Shown piece by piece: positions 1 through 6,450 of a DNA stretch of 13,904 bases. The position numbers were made by a program, and so were the translations under genes. The stretch comes from Pseudomonadota bacterium (GTDB taxonomy: Bacteria > Pseudomonadota > Alphaproteobacteria > Sphingomonadales > Sphingomonadaceae): the NCBI GenBank assembly GCA_023433305.1, contig JAEZCZ010000042.1, forward strand, positions 1 through 13,904. The letters are read 5' to 3'. How positions within the stretch are numbered: position 1 is the stretch's first letter; each line of letters starts with the position of its first letter. Below the pieces are notes generated by a model, which saw only the letters and a program-made list of their open reading frames with translations, searched no databases and had not been told where the DNA came from.

Positions 1-996
1 AAAATTCCTCGGCGGCGGCCGCGCGCCGGGGCGCGCTTCCGCTTCGACCTCGTCCGCCGCGGCGGTCTTGACCTGGAGCGGCTCGAGCGGGCCCAGCGTG
101 CGCAGGGCCTCGGCGACTTGCGCTTCGTCGACCTGGCCGTCGCGTTCGCGCTTGTTTTCGTAGAGCAGCGGCCACCCGGCGTTCGTGTCGGCGAATTCCC
201 ACAGCTTGAGATCGACGCCTTCGAGCACGAGCGAATAGACCGCCTTTTCGATCGCCTGCTGCAGCGCGACCTGGTCCGGCTCGTTGGTGGTGTAACCCGC
301 CTCCGCCTGGAGGAGCTCCTTGAAGCCGACGTAGCGGAAGGCATTGGCGCCCAGAGACTGGCTGGCGATGGTTTTCGAGGCCGTCACCGTGGTCAGCACC
401 TCACCCGTCCGCACCGAGACGGCGCGCAAGTACACGGTGACGGTATCCTGCCGGTATTCGGTCCTTCCGCCGATGCCGAGGAAGGCGGCGCCAGCTCCAC
501 CGGTGACGGTGTTGGTATCGTAACCGACGATCCCGCCCTCGAGCAGCACCCCCGCGAACAGCAACGCCGGGAGCGCTTGCGGGTTGACGCCCTGCTCGCC
601 GAGGTAGCGCTCGCGCATCTCGCGAATGATCTGCCGCTCGTTGAGGAGGTTGCGCAGCGATTCGCGCTCGACGATGGTGAACCACTGGCGGTTGCCCGCG
701 TCCTGCAGCGCCTTGACGAGGATCGATCCCCCGCCCTGCGTCACCGCGCGCGACAGCGTCTGGCCGACTTCGCTCGGCTTGTACTGCCCGGTCTGGTCGA
801 CGAACCCGTAGACCGCGACCGCGATTGGGCGGGTCGGGGCGGGCAGCTTGCCGAGCAGCACCTGCGTCTGGGTCTTGTCGGGAATGAAAGCTTCGGGGCG
901 GGTTTCCGGAAATAGCGTGCGGCCGTTCTCAGTGATCGTGGCGCATCCGCCGAGCGTGGCGGCAAGCAGGCCGGCGGCGGCAATTCGAGAGAGCAT
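1..996 (-). CDS. csgG: CsgG-family curli secretion lipoprotein, 3' end outside window (partial)
   Basis: This is the outer-membrane pore-forming lipoprotein of curli (functional amyloid) export. The ATG at 996-994 is preceded by an AGGTGG ribosome site and opens 332 codons with no stop before the window edge. Residues 1-18 form a lipoprotein signal ending in LGGC, with Cys18 as the lipidated residue. The body reads as CsgG throughout: AVAVYGFVDQTGQYKPS (about 60-76), a VTQGGGSILVKAL segment, WFTIVERESLRNLLNERQIIR, LEGGIVGYDTNTVTGG and a TEYRQDTVTVYLRAVS strand. E. coli CsgG is about 277 aa. This one is longer because an Ala/Glu/Pro-rich tail (about 300-332, ending in RPPPRNF at the edge) follows the conserved core. 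It lies 13 bp after csgF, so the two are almost certainly co-transcribed. The family call is firm; the true length is unknown. Confidence 0.93.
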   Translation of the reverse strand, partial: MLSRIAAAGLLAATLGGCATITENGRTLFPETRPEAFIPDKTQTQVLLGKLPAPTRPIAVAVYGFVDQTGQYKPSEVGQTLSRAVTQGGGSILVKALQDAGNRQWFTIVERESLRNLLNERQIIREMRERYLGEQGVNPQALPALLFAGVLLEGGIVGYDTNTVTGGAGAAFLGIGGRTEYRQDTVTVYLRAVSVRTGEVLTTVTASKTIASQSLGANAFRYVGFKELLQAEAGYTTNEPDQVALQQAIEKAVYSLVLEGVDLKLWEFADTNAGWPLLYENKRERDGQVDEAQVAEALRTLGPLEPLQVKTAAADEVEAEARPGARPPPRNF

Positions 997-1009
997 CGAA
1001 GTCACCACC

Positions 1010-1450
1010 TCAATTCACCTCGATGAAAGTCGGGATGACGATTTCGGTCACTTCGCCGGTTTGGTCATCGGTGATGGTTAGCGTCACTTCCGTGAGGCTG
1101 CGCACGAAATTGATCGTCTGTCCGCCGAAGCTGATCGTGCCGCTTTCCTGCGGATTCTCGCCGAAGATCGCATCGACGATCTGTGAAGACAACGCGGACA
1201 GCAGGCGGGACTGAAGCTGGCGAGCGAAGATGTCCGCCTGCGAATTGCTCTGGCGCGAGGCGGGATCCTTGTAGTCGTTCTGCGCATTGGCGATGCCGAG
1301 AAGATGGCCCGAATTGAACGGGTTGCCACCGAAACTCGGATCGATCGGTTGGTAAACGATATCCTGCGCCGACGCGGACGGCGCAAAAGCCATTCCTACG
1401 CAGGACACAAGGATAGCGGCGGCACGAATCGTGCGACTACGCGTCGGCAT
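1010..1450 (-). CDS. csgF: CsgF, curli assembly/secretion component
   Basis: CsgF is a small exported protein that caps the CsgG pore and couples curlin export to nucleation at the cell surface. The 146-aa product has a Sec signal peptide (hydrophobic stretch, then ASAQ around residue 29). The diagnostic N-terminal block follows, with FGGNPFNSGHLLGIANAQN and then YKDP. This matches the known CsgF pattern of FGGNP, then a helix with AQAQN, then YKDP, which is the part that inserts into CsgG. The C-terminal half has beta-strand-like segments (SFGGQTINFVRS, TEVTLTITDDQTGEVTEIVIP). The length is close to E. coli CsgF (138 aa). The ATG at 1450 is supported by AGGGGG seven to eight bases upstream. 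csgG follows after 13 bp. No csgE lies upstream, unlike in the enteric csgDEFG operon. Confidence 0.93.
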   Translation of the reverse strand: MPTRSRTIRAAAILVSCVGMAFAPSASAQDIVYQPIDPSFGGNPFNSGHLLGIANAQNDYKDPASRQSNSQADIFARQLQSRLLSALSSQIVDAIFGENPQESGTISFGGQTINFVRSLTEVTLTITDDQTGEVTEIVIPTFIEVN

Positions 1451-1567
1451 TGGACCCCCTATCGAACGTCAGTGGCGCTGGTGCGCCCCCCATCCGACTG
1501 CCAAGTTCCCCGTCCGGGCGGTCGCAAAGGTTAACGTTGGATTAGTTACGTCCGAACCGATTCGCAT

Positions 1568-1582
1568 CCCCCATTCGGGGGG
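1568..1582. promoter_or_regulatory. GC-only hairpin in the csgF upstream region
   Basis: CCCCC-ATTC-GGGGGG sits about 120 bp upstream of csgF, in the 198-bp gap (1451-1648) between the LuxR-type gene and csgF. The gap has no gene and should carry the csgFG promoter. I could not pick a convincing -35/-10 pair. The hairpin has no T-tract in the minus direction, so it is a poor intrinsic terminator for the regulator gene; it may be an operator or an RNA structure. The AT-rich patch at 1529-1550 (TTAAC, ATTAGTTA) is the most likely promoter location. Confidence 0.3.
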
Positions 1583-1648
1583 CAAACTAGGCAATTCCCG
1601 CATGAGGCGTGCGGCTGTCCCGGAAAGGCACAGGCGCGGATGCTCGCG

Positions 1649-2320
1649 TCAACCGTCGGTATAGGCACGCGTGATGGCGATGAGACGAACGCTGGAGCTG
1701 ACCCCCATCTTGGTGTGAATCTGCTTCAGATGGCTGCGAACCGTGCTGACCGACACCTTGAGCCCCTCGGCAATCTGGGTCGGTTTCGCCAGGCGGGCAA
1801 ACTGGTCGAGCACCGCGCATTCGGAGCGGGTCAGGCCGAAGTCCGCAGCTAGGCCGCTGCTGACCACGTCGCGCAATGGCCAGGATGGGGTGCATCGGAG
1901 AAACAGCACGCGATGCTCGCCGATCCGCCGTGACCAGCCGCGCAAGAGAACCCAGCTCCCCGGTTCGGAGCCTGTCAAAAGGAGGCGCTCCCCTTCCTCG
2001 TCGACGTTCTCGACAAAGGACGGCCAGGTCTTCGCGCCCGCACCATTCTCGGCATGCAAGCGTCCGCCGTTGATCCATAGCGGCATCGGCGGCTGCAATA
2101 GCCGATCGGCGTCGCTCGACCGCCACAGCACGTTGCAATGGCCGTCGATCAGGACTCGCGGGGTGCGATCGGTAGCACTGGCTTGCTGCGCGAACTCGCG
2201 GATCGCCAGCGGGACGACCTCGATCACACCCTGAGAAGAGCCGGTCGATTCGACGCCGTCGAGCTCGAGAGCAGCACCGATCGTTGGCTCGTCGTCTTTG
2301 CTTACGGTCACCCCCACCAC
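1649..2320 (-). CDS. LuxR-type helix-turn-helix regulator beside csgFG
   Basis: This is a probable DNA-binding transcription factor and, from its position, a stand-in for CsgD as curli regulator. Of 223 aa, residues about 160-215 form a LuxR/GerE-type HTH: FGLTRSECAVLDQFARL, then PTQIAEGLKVSVSTVRSHL, with the recognition helix around VSTVRSHLKQIHTKMGV. The first 150 residues have no phosphoacceptor receiver signature. They contain RVLIDGHCNVLWRSSDADRLL and WINGGRLHAENG, which resemble the PAS-like sensor halves of many alphaproteobacterial LuxR proteins (weak similarity). The start is uncertain: GTG at 2320 is followed by an in-frame GTG, and there is no strong ribosome site. It reads in the same direction as csgF with a 198-bp gap, so it probably has its own transcript. 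A regulatory link to curli is inferred from position only. Confidence 0.82.
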   Translation of the reverse strand: MVGVTVSKDDEPTIGAALELDGVESTGSSQGVIEVVPLAIREFAQQASATDRTPRVLIDGHCNVLWRSSDADRLLQPPMPLWINGGRLHAENGAGAKTWPSFVENVDEEGERLLLTGSEPGSWVLLRGWSRRIGEHRVLFLRCTPSWPLRDVVSSGLAADFGLTRSECAVLDQFARLAKPTQIAEGLKVSVSTVRSHLKQIHTKMGVSSSVRLIAITRAYTDG

Positions 2321-2581
2321 TCCAAATCGTTCGCGGGGGCGACGCGCGGAATACGCGCGCGTGATTAGACTTGCCCCCGAGCCCCCTCGATCACCCCCTT
2401 CTTACATATTGGTTTCATTCCTAATCAACCCGGTTACCAATCTGCGTTAACCATTCTGACCCCACCAATCCGTATCGGCCCGCATGACGCGAGCGGCTTG
2501 CGGGGCCTTGCGCCATGCGGCATGGGCGGCCGCATCTTTGGCAGGTCGGCGCCGGAACTTGCAGGGCGCCGGTTGAATTGG
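2321..2581. other. Divergent intergenic region between the LuxR gene and the NDUFA9-like gene
   Basis: This 261-bp stretch has no supportable gene. It must hold promoters in both directions. The AT-rich core at 2400-2455 (CTTACATATTGG, CTAATCAACC, GCGTTAACC) is the obvious candidate. On the minus strand a TTGATT sits here, without a good -10 at standard spacing, so I do not call a specific promoter. An in-frame TTG at 2498 could extend the plus-strand gene, but those extra residues do not resemble the family. Confidence 0.4.
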
Positions 2582-3538
2582 ATGCTTGGCATGGTTCATG
2601 TTGCTTCCCTCGAAGGCAAGCTCGTCACCCTGATCGGCGGTGGCGGCTTCCTGGGCTCCTACGTCGCGCAAGGATTGCTGCGTCGGGGTGCGCGGCTGCG
2701 GATCGCCGAACGGCATCCGGAAAGCGCGTTCCGGCTGAAGCCGTTGGCCGAACTCGGGCAAATCCAGTTCGCCCGCTGCAACGTCAAGAACCGCCGCAGC
2801 CTTGAGATGGCGATCCAGGGCGCGGATGCCGTGGTGTACATGGTCGGCACGTGGGGCGCCGACCAGCGCGCGGTTCAGGCCGATGGCGCCGGCCTGACCG
2901 CCAACATCGCTGCTGCCGGCAGCGCCGGCGCGGTCGTTTATGTCTCGGCGATCGGGGCCGATCGCGGGTCGAGCAGCGGCTATGCCGCCACCAAGGCTGA
3001 AGGCGAAGAGCAGGTCCTTACCGCTTTCCCGAATGCCACCATCGTTCGCCCGTCGATCATGTTCGGCGAGGACGACAAATTCGTGAACATGTTCGCCGGA
3101 CTGATGGCGGCACTGCCGGTGCTTCCAGTGTTCGGCTCGCAAGCGAAGCTCCAACCGATCTTCGTGGACGACGCTGCAGAAGCGATCGCCAATGCGCTCG
3201 CCGATCCCGCCAAGCACGGCGGCAAGACGTTCGAGCTGGCCGGCCCGGAAGTGCTGACCATGGAAGAACTGCACCGGCGCATCGCCACCGCGCAGGGTCG
3301 CAAGCGCCACCTCCTGGCCGTGCCCGATGGACTTTCGGCGCTGTTCGCAGCGCTCCCGGGCACTCCGATGACCTCGGACCAGTGGCACCTGTTGAAGCAG
3401 GGCAACATCGCGTCGGGCAAGCTTCCCGGCTGCGACGCACTCGGCATCCAGCCGCGCCCGCTCGGCCTATTCCTTGACCGCTGGATGACCCGCTTTCGCC
3501 GCCAGGGCCGCTTCGCGGACAAACGCGAGCCTGCCTAG
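2582..3538 (+). CDS. Complex I NDUFA9-like NAD(P)-binding (atypical SDR) protein
   Basis: This is an extended/atypical short-chain dehydrogenase-fold protein of the NAD-dependent epimerase/dehydratase superfamily. It is close to the NDUFA9-type accessory subunit of respiratory complex I common in alphaproteobacteria. A Rossmann glycine motif GGGGFLG lies near residues 19-25, followed by RLRIAERHPESAFRLKPLA and IQFARCNV. VSAIGAD (about 121-127) and YAATK (134-138) give the usual Ser and YxxxK positions. IVRPSIMFGEDDKFVNMF follows and is characteristic of NDUFA9-like proteins. FELAGPEVLTMEEL lies in the C-terminal half. Length is about 318 aa. ATG 2582 was chosen because family similarity begins just after it; ATG 2591 is an equal alternative, and neither has a strong ribosome site. 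It probably helps complex I assembly or stability by binding NADPH (family knowledge). Its stop codon overlaps that of the convergent NfeD gene. Confidence 0.85.
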   Translation: MLGMVHVASLEGKLVTLIGGGGFLGSYVAQGLLRRGARLRIAERHPESAFRLKPLAELGQIQFARCNVKNRRSLEMAIQGADAVVYMVGTWGADQRAVQADGAGLTANIAAAGSAGAVVYVSAIGADRGSSSGYAATKAEGEEQVLTAFPNATIVRPSIMFGEDDKFVNMFAGLMAALPVLPVFGSQAKLQPIFVDDAAEAIANALADPAKHGGKTFELAGPEVLTMEELHRRIATAQGRKRHLLAVPDGLSALFAALPGTPMTSDQWHLLKQGNIASGKLPGCDALGIQPRPLGLFLDRWMTRFRRQGRFADKREPA

Positions 3539-4017
3539 GCTTCTCCGGGTGCGCCGCTTTCGTCGCTCAGCAGGTTCATCGGTTCGACCAGCAGGACCGC
3601 GCCCTCGCTTCCGCTGATCCGGACGCGCTCGCCCGCGGCGGCGTCGGGCCCGCGCGCGATCCATTCGCTGTCGCCGAGCTTCACCCGGCCGCTGCCATGC
3701 TCGATGGCGTGGACCACCAGCGCGGTCTCGCCCACCAGCCGCGCCCCGCGGCGGTTCATCAACGGATCGGCGCTCTCGATCGGCTTTTCGCGGAGGAAGC
3801 GCTTGGCCGAAAAGGCGATGATCAGCGACAGGAACACGAAATCGATGACCTGCAGCGGCAGCGACAAGTCAAAGGCCAGCGTCAGCACTCCGGTGACAAT
3901 GGCCGCCACCGCCAGCCATATCAGGTACACGCCGGGCAGCAGCATCTCGAGACCCGCAAGGACCAGCCCGAGCGTCAGCCAGACCCAGTGCGCGCCGAAG
4001 CCGTCGAGCCAGTCCAT
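3535..4017 (-). CDS. NfeD-family membrane protein (short type)
   Basis: A 160-aa short NfeD protein without the ClpP-like protease domain of long NfeD. The N-terminal half is membrane: hydrophobic stretches at about 10-34 (WVWLTLGLVLAGLEMLLPG) and 33-70 (VYLIWLAVAAIVTGVLTLAF and a further VIDFVFLSLIIAF). From about residue 85 comes a soluble beta-rich OB-fold-like domain (GARLVGETALVVHAI, GRVKLGDSEWIARG, AAGERVRISGSEGAVLLVEP), the typical NfeD C-terminal domain. It starts 6 bp after the SPFH gene stops, so the two are one operon. NfeD proteins bind SPFH partners in membrane microdomains, which fits the layout. The final codon TAG shares the CTAG palindrome with the stop of the convergent NDUFA9-like gene. 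Confidence 0.88.
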   Translation of the reverse strand: MDWLDGFGAHWVWLTLGLVLAGLEMLLPGVYLIWLAVAAIVTGVLTLAFDLSLPLQVIDFVFLSLIIAFSAKRFLREKPIESADPLMNRRGARLVGETALVVHAIEHGSGRVKLGDSEWIARGPDAAAGERVRISGSEGAVLLVEPMNLLSDESGAPGEA

Positions 4018-4023
4018 CGCGGC

Positions 4024-5022
4024 TTAGCCCTCGATCTCGCCCCGGCCGGCCCGAGGCACCCCGACACGCGGGCGATCCTTGGGCAGCGCCGTCCCACTGT
4101 CGGCGGAAGCGCCCTTGCCAGGCAGCACGGTCTCGCGGACCAACTCGCCGATTCCGCCAAGCGAGCCGATCAATTGAGTCGCTTCGACCGGGAAAAGGAT
4201 GGTCTTGGCATTGGGGCTGGTCGCGAACTTGCCGACCGCCTTGGTGTATTCCTGCGCGATGAAGTAATTGATCGCTTGGTTTCCGCTCTGCGCGATCGCC
4301 TCGGACACCGCGCGGGTTGCCTCGGCTTCGGCTTGCGCCGCACGCTCGCGCGCTTCGGCATCGCGAAAGGCGGCTTCCTTCTTGCCCTCGGCCGAAAGGA
4401 TCGCGCTCTGCTTCTCGCCCTCGGCGCGCAGGATCCGGCTCGCTCGCTCGCCCTCGGCCTCGAGGATCTCGGCGCGCTTGAGTCGCTCCGCCTTCATCTG
4501 GCGTGCCATCGCCTCGGAGATATCGATCGGCGGGCGGATGTCCTTGATCTCGACGCGGGTGATCTTCACGCCCCACGGGCTCGTCGCGTGGTCGACCACG
4601 CTGAGCAACCGGGCATTGATCTCGTCGCGCTTCGACAGCGTCTCGTCGAGGTCCATCGAGCCCATCACTGTGCGCAGATTCGTCGTCGTCAGTGCCATGA
4701 TCGCGGCGTAGAGGTTGTGCACCTCGTAAGCCGCCTTGCCGGCGTCGAGCACCTGGAAGAACACCACCGCATCGACCCCGACCATCGCGTTGTCGCGGGT
4801 AATGATCTCCTGGCCGGGGATGTCGAGCACCTGCTCCATCATGTTCACCTTCTGCCCGCCGCGGGCGATGAACGGGATGATCAGGTGCAGCCCCGGCTCG
4901 GCGGCGAGCGTGAACTTGCCGAGCCGCTCGACAGTGTAAACGTAGCCTTGCCGGACCACGCGCACCGCCATGAGCAGGAAAATGACCAGCAGCGCCAGCA
5001 GCGCGATCAGGAACGGGCCCAT
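4024..5022 (-). CDS. SPFH/band 7 (stomatin, QmcA-like) membrane protein
   Basis: A membrane-anchored SPFH-domain protein that probably forms large oligomers organising the inner membrane with the adjacent NfeD. Residues 1-20 form one transmembrane anchor (GPFLIALLALLVIFLLMAVR). The SPFH domain follows: GYVYTVERLGKFTLAAEPG, LHLIIPFIARGGQKVNMMEQ, DIPGQEIITRDNAMVGVDAVV, and the DEINARLLSVVDHATSPWGV / KITRVEIKDIRPP stomatin block. A long charged Ala/Glu coiled coil then runs from about 175 to 250 (EAEGERASRILRAEGEKQ and similar repeats). The tail has a FATSPNAKTILFPVEA block. The 5022 ATG (332 aa) was chosen because GGGGGAG lies at the right distance; the upstream ATG at 5049 (341 aa) lacks a ribosome site. 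It is paired with NfeD after 6 bp and is divergent from the sugar dehydrogenase. Confidence 0.9.
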   Translation of the reverse strand: MGPFLIALLALLVIFLLMAVRVVRQGYVYTVERLGKFTLAAEPGLHLIIPFIARGGQKVNMMEQVLDIPGQEIITRDNAMVGVDAVVFFQVLDAGKAAYEVHNLYAAIMALTTTNLRTVMGSMDLDETLSKRDEINARLLSVVDHATSPWGVKITRVEIKDIRPPIDISEAMARQMKAERLKRAEILEAEGERASRILRAEGEKQSAILSAEGKKEAAFRDAEARERAAQAEAEATRAVSEAIAQSGNQAINYFIAQEYTKAVGKFATSPNAKTILFPVEATQLIGSLGGIGELVRETVLPGKGASADSGTALPKDRPRVGVPRAGRGEIEG

Positions 5023-5112
5023 CCCAATGTCTCCCCCAAGAGCATCCATGCCGGCATGCTACCCGCGCGCGGCGCGGCGGCAAAGCGAAAGCGACGCATT
5101 TCCCGCGAGCGA

Positions 5113-5141
5113 TTGTCAGGCTCGGATGCCGGCCCTAATGT
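5113..5141 (+). promoter_or_regulatory. Sigma70-type promoter for the PQQ-type dehydrogenase
   Basis: TTGTCA (5113-5118), 17-bp spacer, TAATGT (5136-5141). This predicts a transcript start near 5148 and a leader of about 30 nt ending in the GGAAGGGA ribosome site. It lies in the 156-bp divergent gap with the SPFH gene. Assigned by inspection, not by measurement. Confidence 0.5.
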
Positions 5142-5178
5142 GGACAAAGTCAAGAATACGGGACGGGAAGGGATTTGG

Positions 5179-6450
5179 ATGAATAGGATCGCTTTGTCGG
5201 CGATGGGCTTGCTGCTGGCGGCTTCAGGCCCAGTCGCCTTGGCGCAGGACGCGCCCGCCGCGGCGCCGGCGGCGCAGCAGCCGCGCAATCCCTTCCAGAG
5301 CGAGCCGCTCGGCGATGGCCCGTGGGGCGTCCAGACCGCAGACGCAAAGCTTCATGTCGAAGTGTTCACCAAGGGACTTGATCACCCATGGGGCCTTGCC
5401 TTCCTTCCCGACGGAGGAATGCTGGTGACCGAGCGCCCCGGCCGCCTGCGGATCGTACGAGACGGCGTGCTCGATCCCAAGCCGATCGAAGGCCTGCCGA
5501 CGATGATCAGCGCCGGCATCGCCGGACTCACCGACGTCGTGCTCGACCCGGACTTCGCGACCAACCGGATCATTTATCTCAGTTACAGCAAGTCGCACCC
5601 CGACGCCGGCGACAAGCCGACGCCGCAGGCCAATTCCGCCAACGCGGTGATGCGCGCCAAGTGGGACGGCGGCTACCGCCTGACCGAGGTCGAGGATATC
5701 TTCGTCGCCGAGCCGTGGTACGGGGCGCCGCCGATCCCCCAGCGCTGCTGCGGGCAGGGGCCGGCTTTCGGCAGCTACGGCGGTCGCATGGCGATCGACA
5801 AGGAGGGCTACCTGTTCGTCACCAGCGGCGACCGCAATTACGGCGAGCTGGTGCAGGATCCGGGCAATCACATCGGCAAGATCCTGCGCATCAACCGCGA
5901 CGGCAGCGCGCCCAAGGATAATCCGTTCGTCGCGACCCAGGGCTGGCAGCCCGAAATCTGGTCGACCGGGCACCGCAATCCCACCGGGCTGACGATCGAC
6001 CCGGCAACCGGCACGATATGGGAGACCGAGTTCGGCCCGCGCGGCGGCGACGAGGTCAACCGCATCGAGCGAGGTGCGAACTACGGTTGGCCCGACGTGA
6101 CGCAGGGCTACCACTACAACTCGCAGCCACCCGCCAAGGGCGTCCGTAACGTGGATGGCCTGACCGACCCGGTGTGGGCGTTCGGCCCGCCGTCGCACAA
6201 TCCGGGCAATATCGCCGTCTATCGTGGCGAGGCCTTCCCCGGCTGGGACGGCAACCTCCTGATCGCGATGATGAACCGCTCGCTCGTGCGTATGGAGCTG
6301 GCAGCAGATGGCCATGTGGTGGCGCAGGAAGCGATGTTGGGGGACCTCGGCCAGCGCCTGCGTGACGTGCGCGTCGGGCCCGACGGCTCGGTCTACGTGC
6401 TCACCGACGAGACCGACGGCGCGATTCTGCGGATCACTCCTGGGAGTTGA
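5179..6450 (+). CDS. Secreted PQQ-type sugar dehydrogenase (glucose/sorbosone dehydrogenase family)
   Basis: A periplasmic six-bladed beta-propeller of the soluble aldose dehydrogenase (GSDH/YliI-like) family, which oxidises sugars with PQQ. The 423-aa product starts at an ATG with GGAAGGGA upstream and has a signal peptide ending ALA-Q at 22/23, then an Ala/Pro linker. Family marks are GLDHPWGLAFLPDGGMLVTERPGR split across 67-89, GGRMAIDKEGYLFVTSGDRN (201-220), NHIGKILRINRDG, IWSTGHRNPTGLTID (260-274), ETEFGPRGGDEVN (282-294), NYGWP (301-305) and the last blade GPDGSVYVLTDETDGAILRI. One oddity: where the family usually has His just before (F/Y)GGR, the catalytic base, this protein has Ser199. 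A Pro/Cys insertion (GAPPIPQRCCGQGPAFG, 182-198) precedes it. PQQ activity is therefore uncertain. The upstream open frame continues to 3697 but is antisense to SPFH/NfeD and not real. Confidence 0.9.
   Translation: MNRIALSAMGLLLAASGPVALAQDAPAAAPAAQQPRNPFQSEPLGDGPWGVQTADAKLHVEVFTKGLDHPWGLAFLPDGGMLVTERPGRLRIVRDGVLDPKPIEGLPTMISAGIAGLTDVVLDPDFATNRIIYLSYSKSHPDAGDKPTPQANSANAVMRAKWDGGYRLTEVEDIFVAEPWYGAPPIPQRCCGQGPAFGSYGGRMAIDKEGYLFVTSGDRNYGELVQDPGNHIGKILRINRDGSAPKDNPFVATQGWQPEIWSTGHRNPTGLTIDPATGTIWETEFGPRGGDEVNRIERGANYGWPDVTQGYHYNSQPPAKGVRNVDGLTDPVWAFGPPSHNPGNIAVYRGEAFPGWDGNLLIAMMNRSLVRMELAADGHVVAQEAMLGDLGQRLRDVRVGPDGSVYVLTDETDGAILRITPGS

Noticed and set aside
118..915. Plus-strand 265-codon frame at the left edge
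   Set aside because: It is antisense to csgG, whose frame is open through the edge and matches its family along its length.
2447..3388. Minus-strand 313-codon frame antisense to the NDUFA9-like gene
   Set aside because: Composition is Arg/Gly/His-rich without domains, and it mirrors the opposite coding gene. This is typical of high-GC third-codon bias.
3697..5178. Long plus-strand open frame upstream of, and in frame with, the sugar dehydrogenase
   Set aside because: It is antisense to the well-supported SPFH and NfeD genes, has Arg/Gln/His-rich non-protein-like composition, and the dehydrogenase has its own promoter, ribosome site and signal peptide at 5179.
5224..6315. Minus-strand 363-codon frame antisense to the dehydrogenase
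   Set aside because: It has no recognisable motif or plausible start, and the opposite strand carries a clear family protein.
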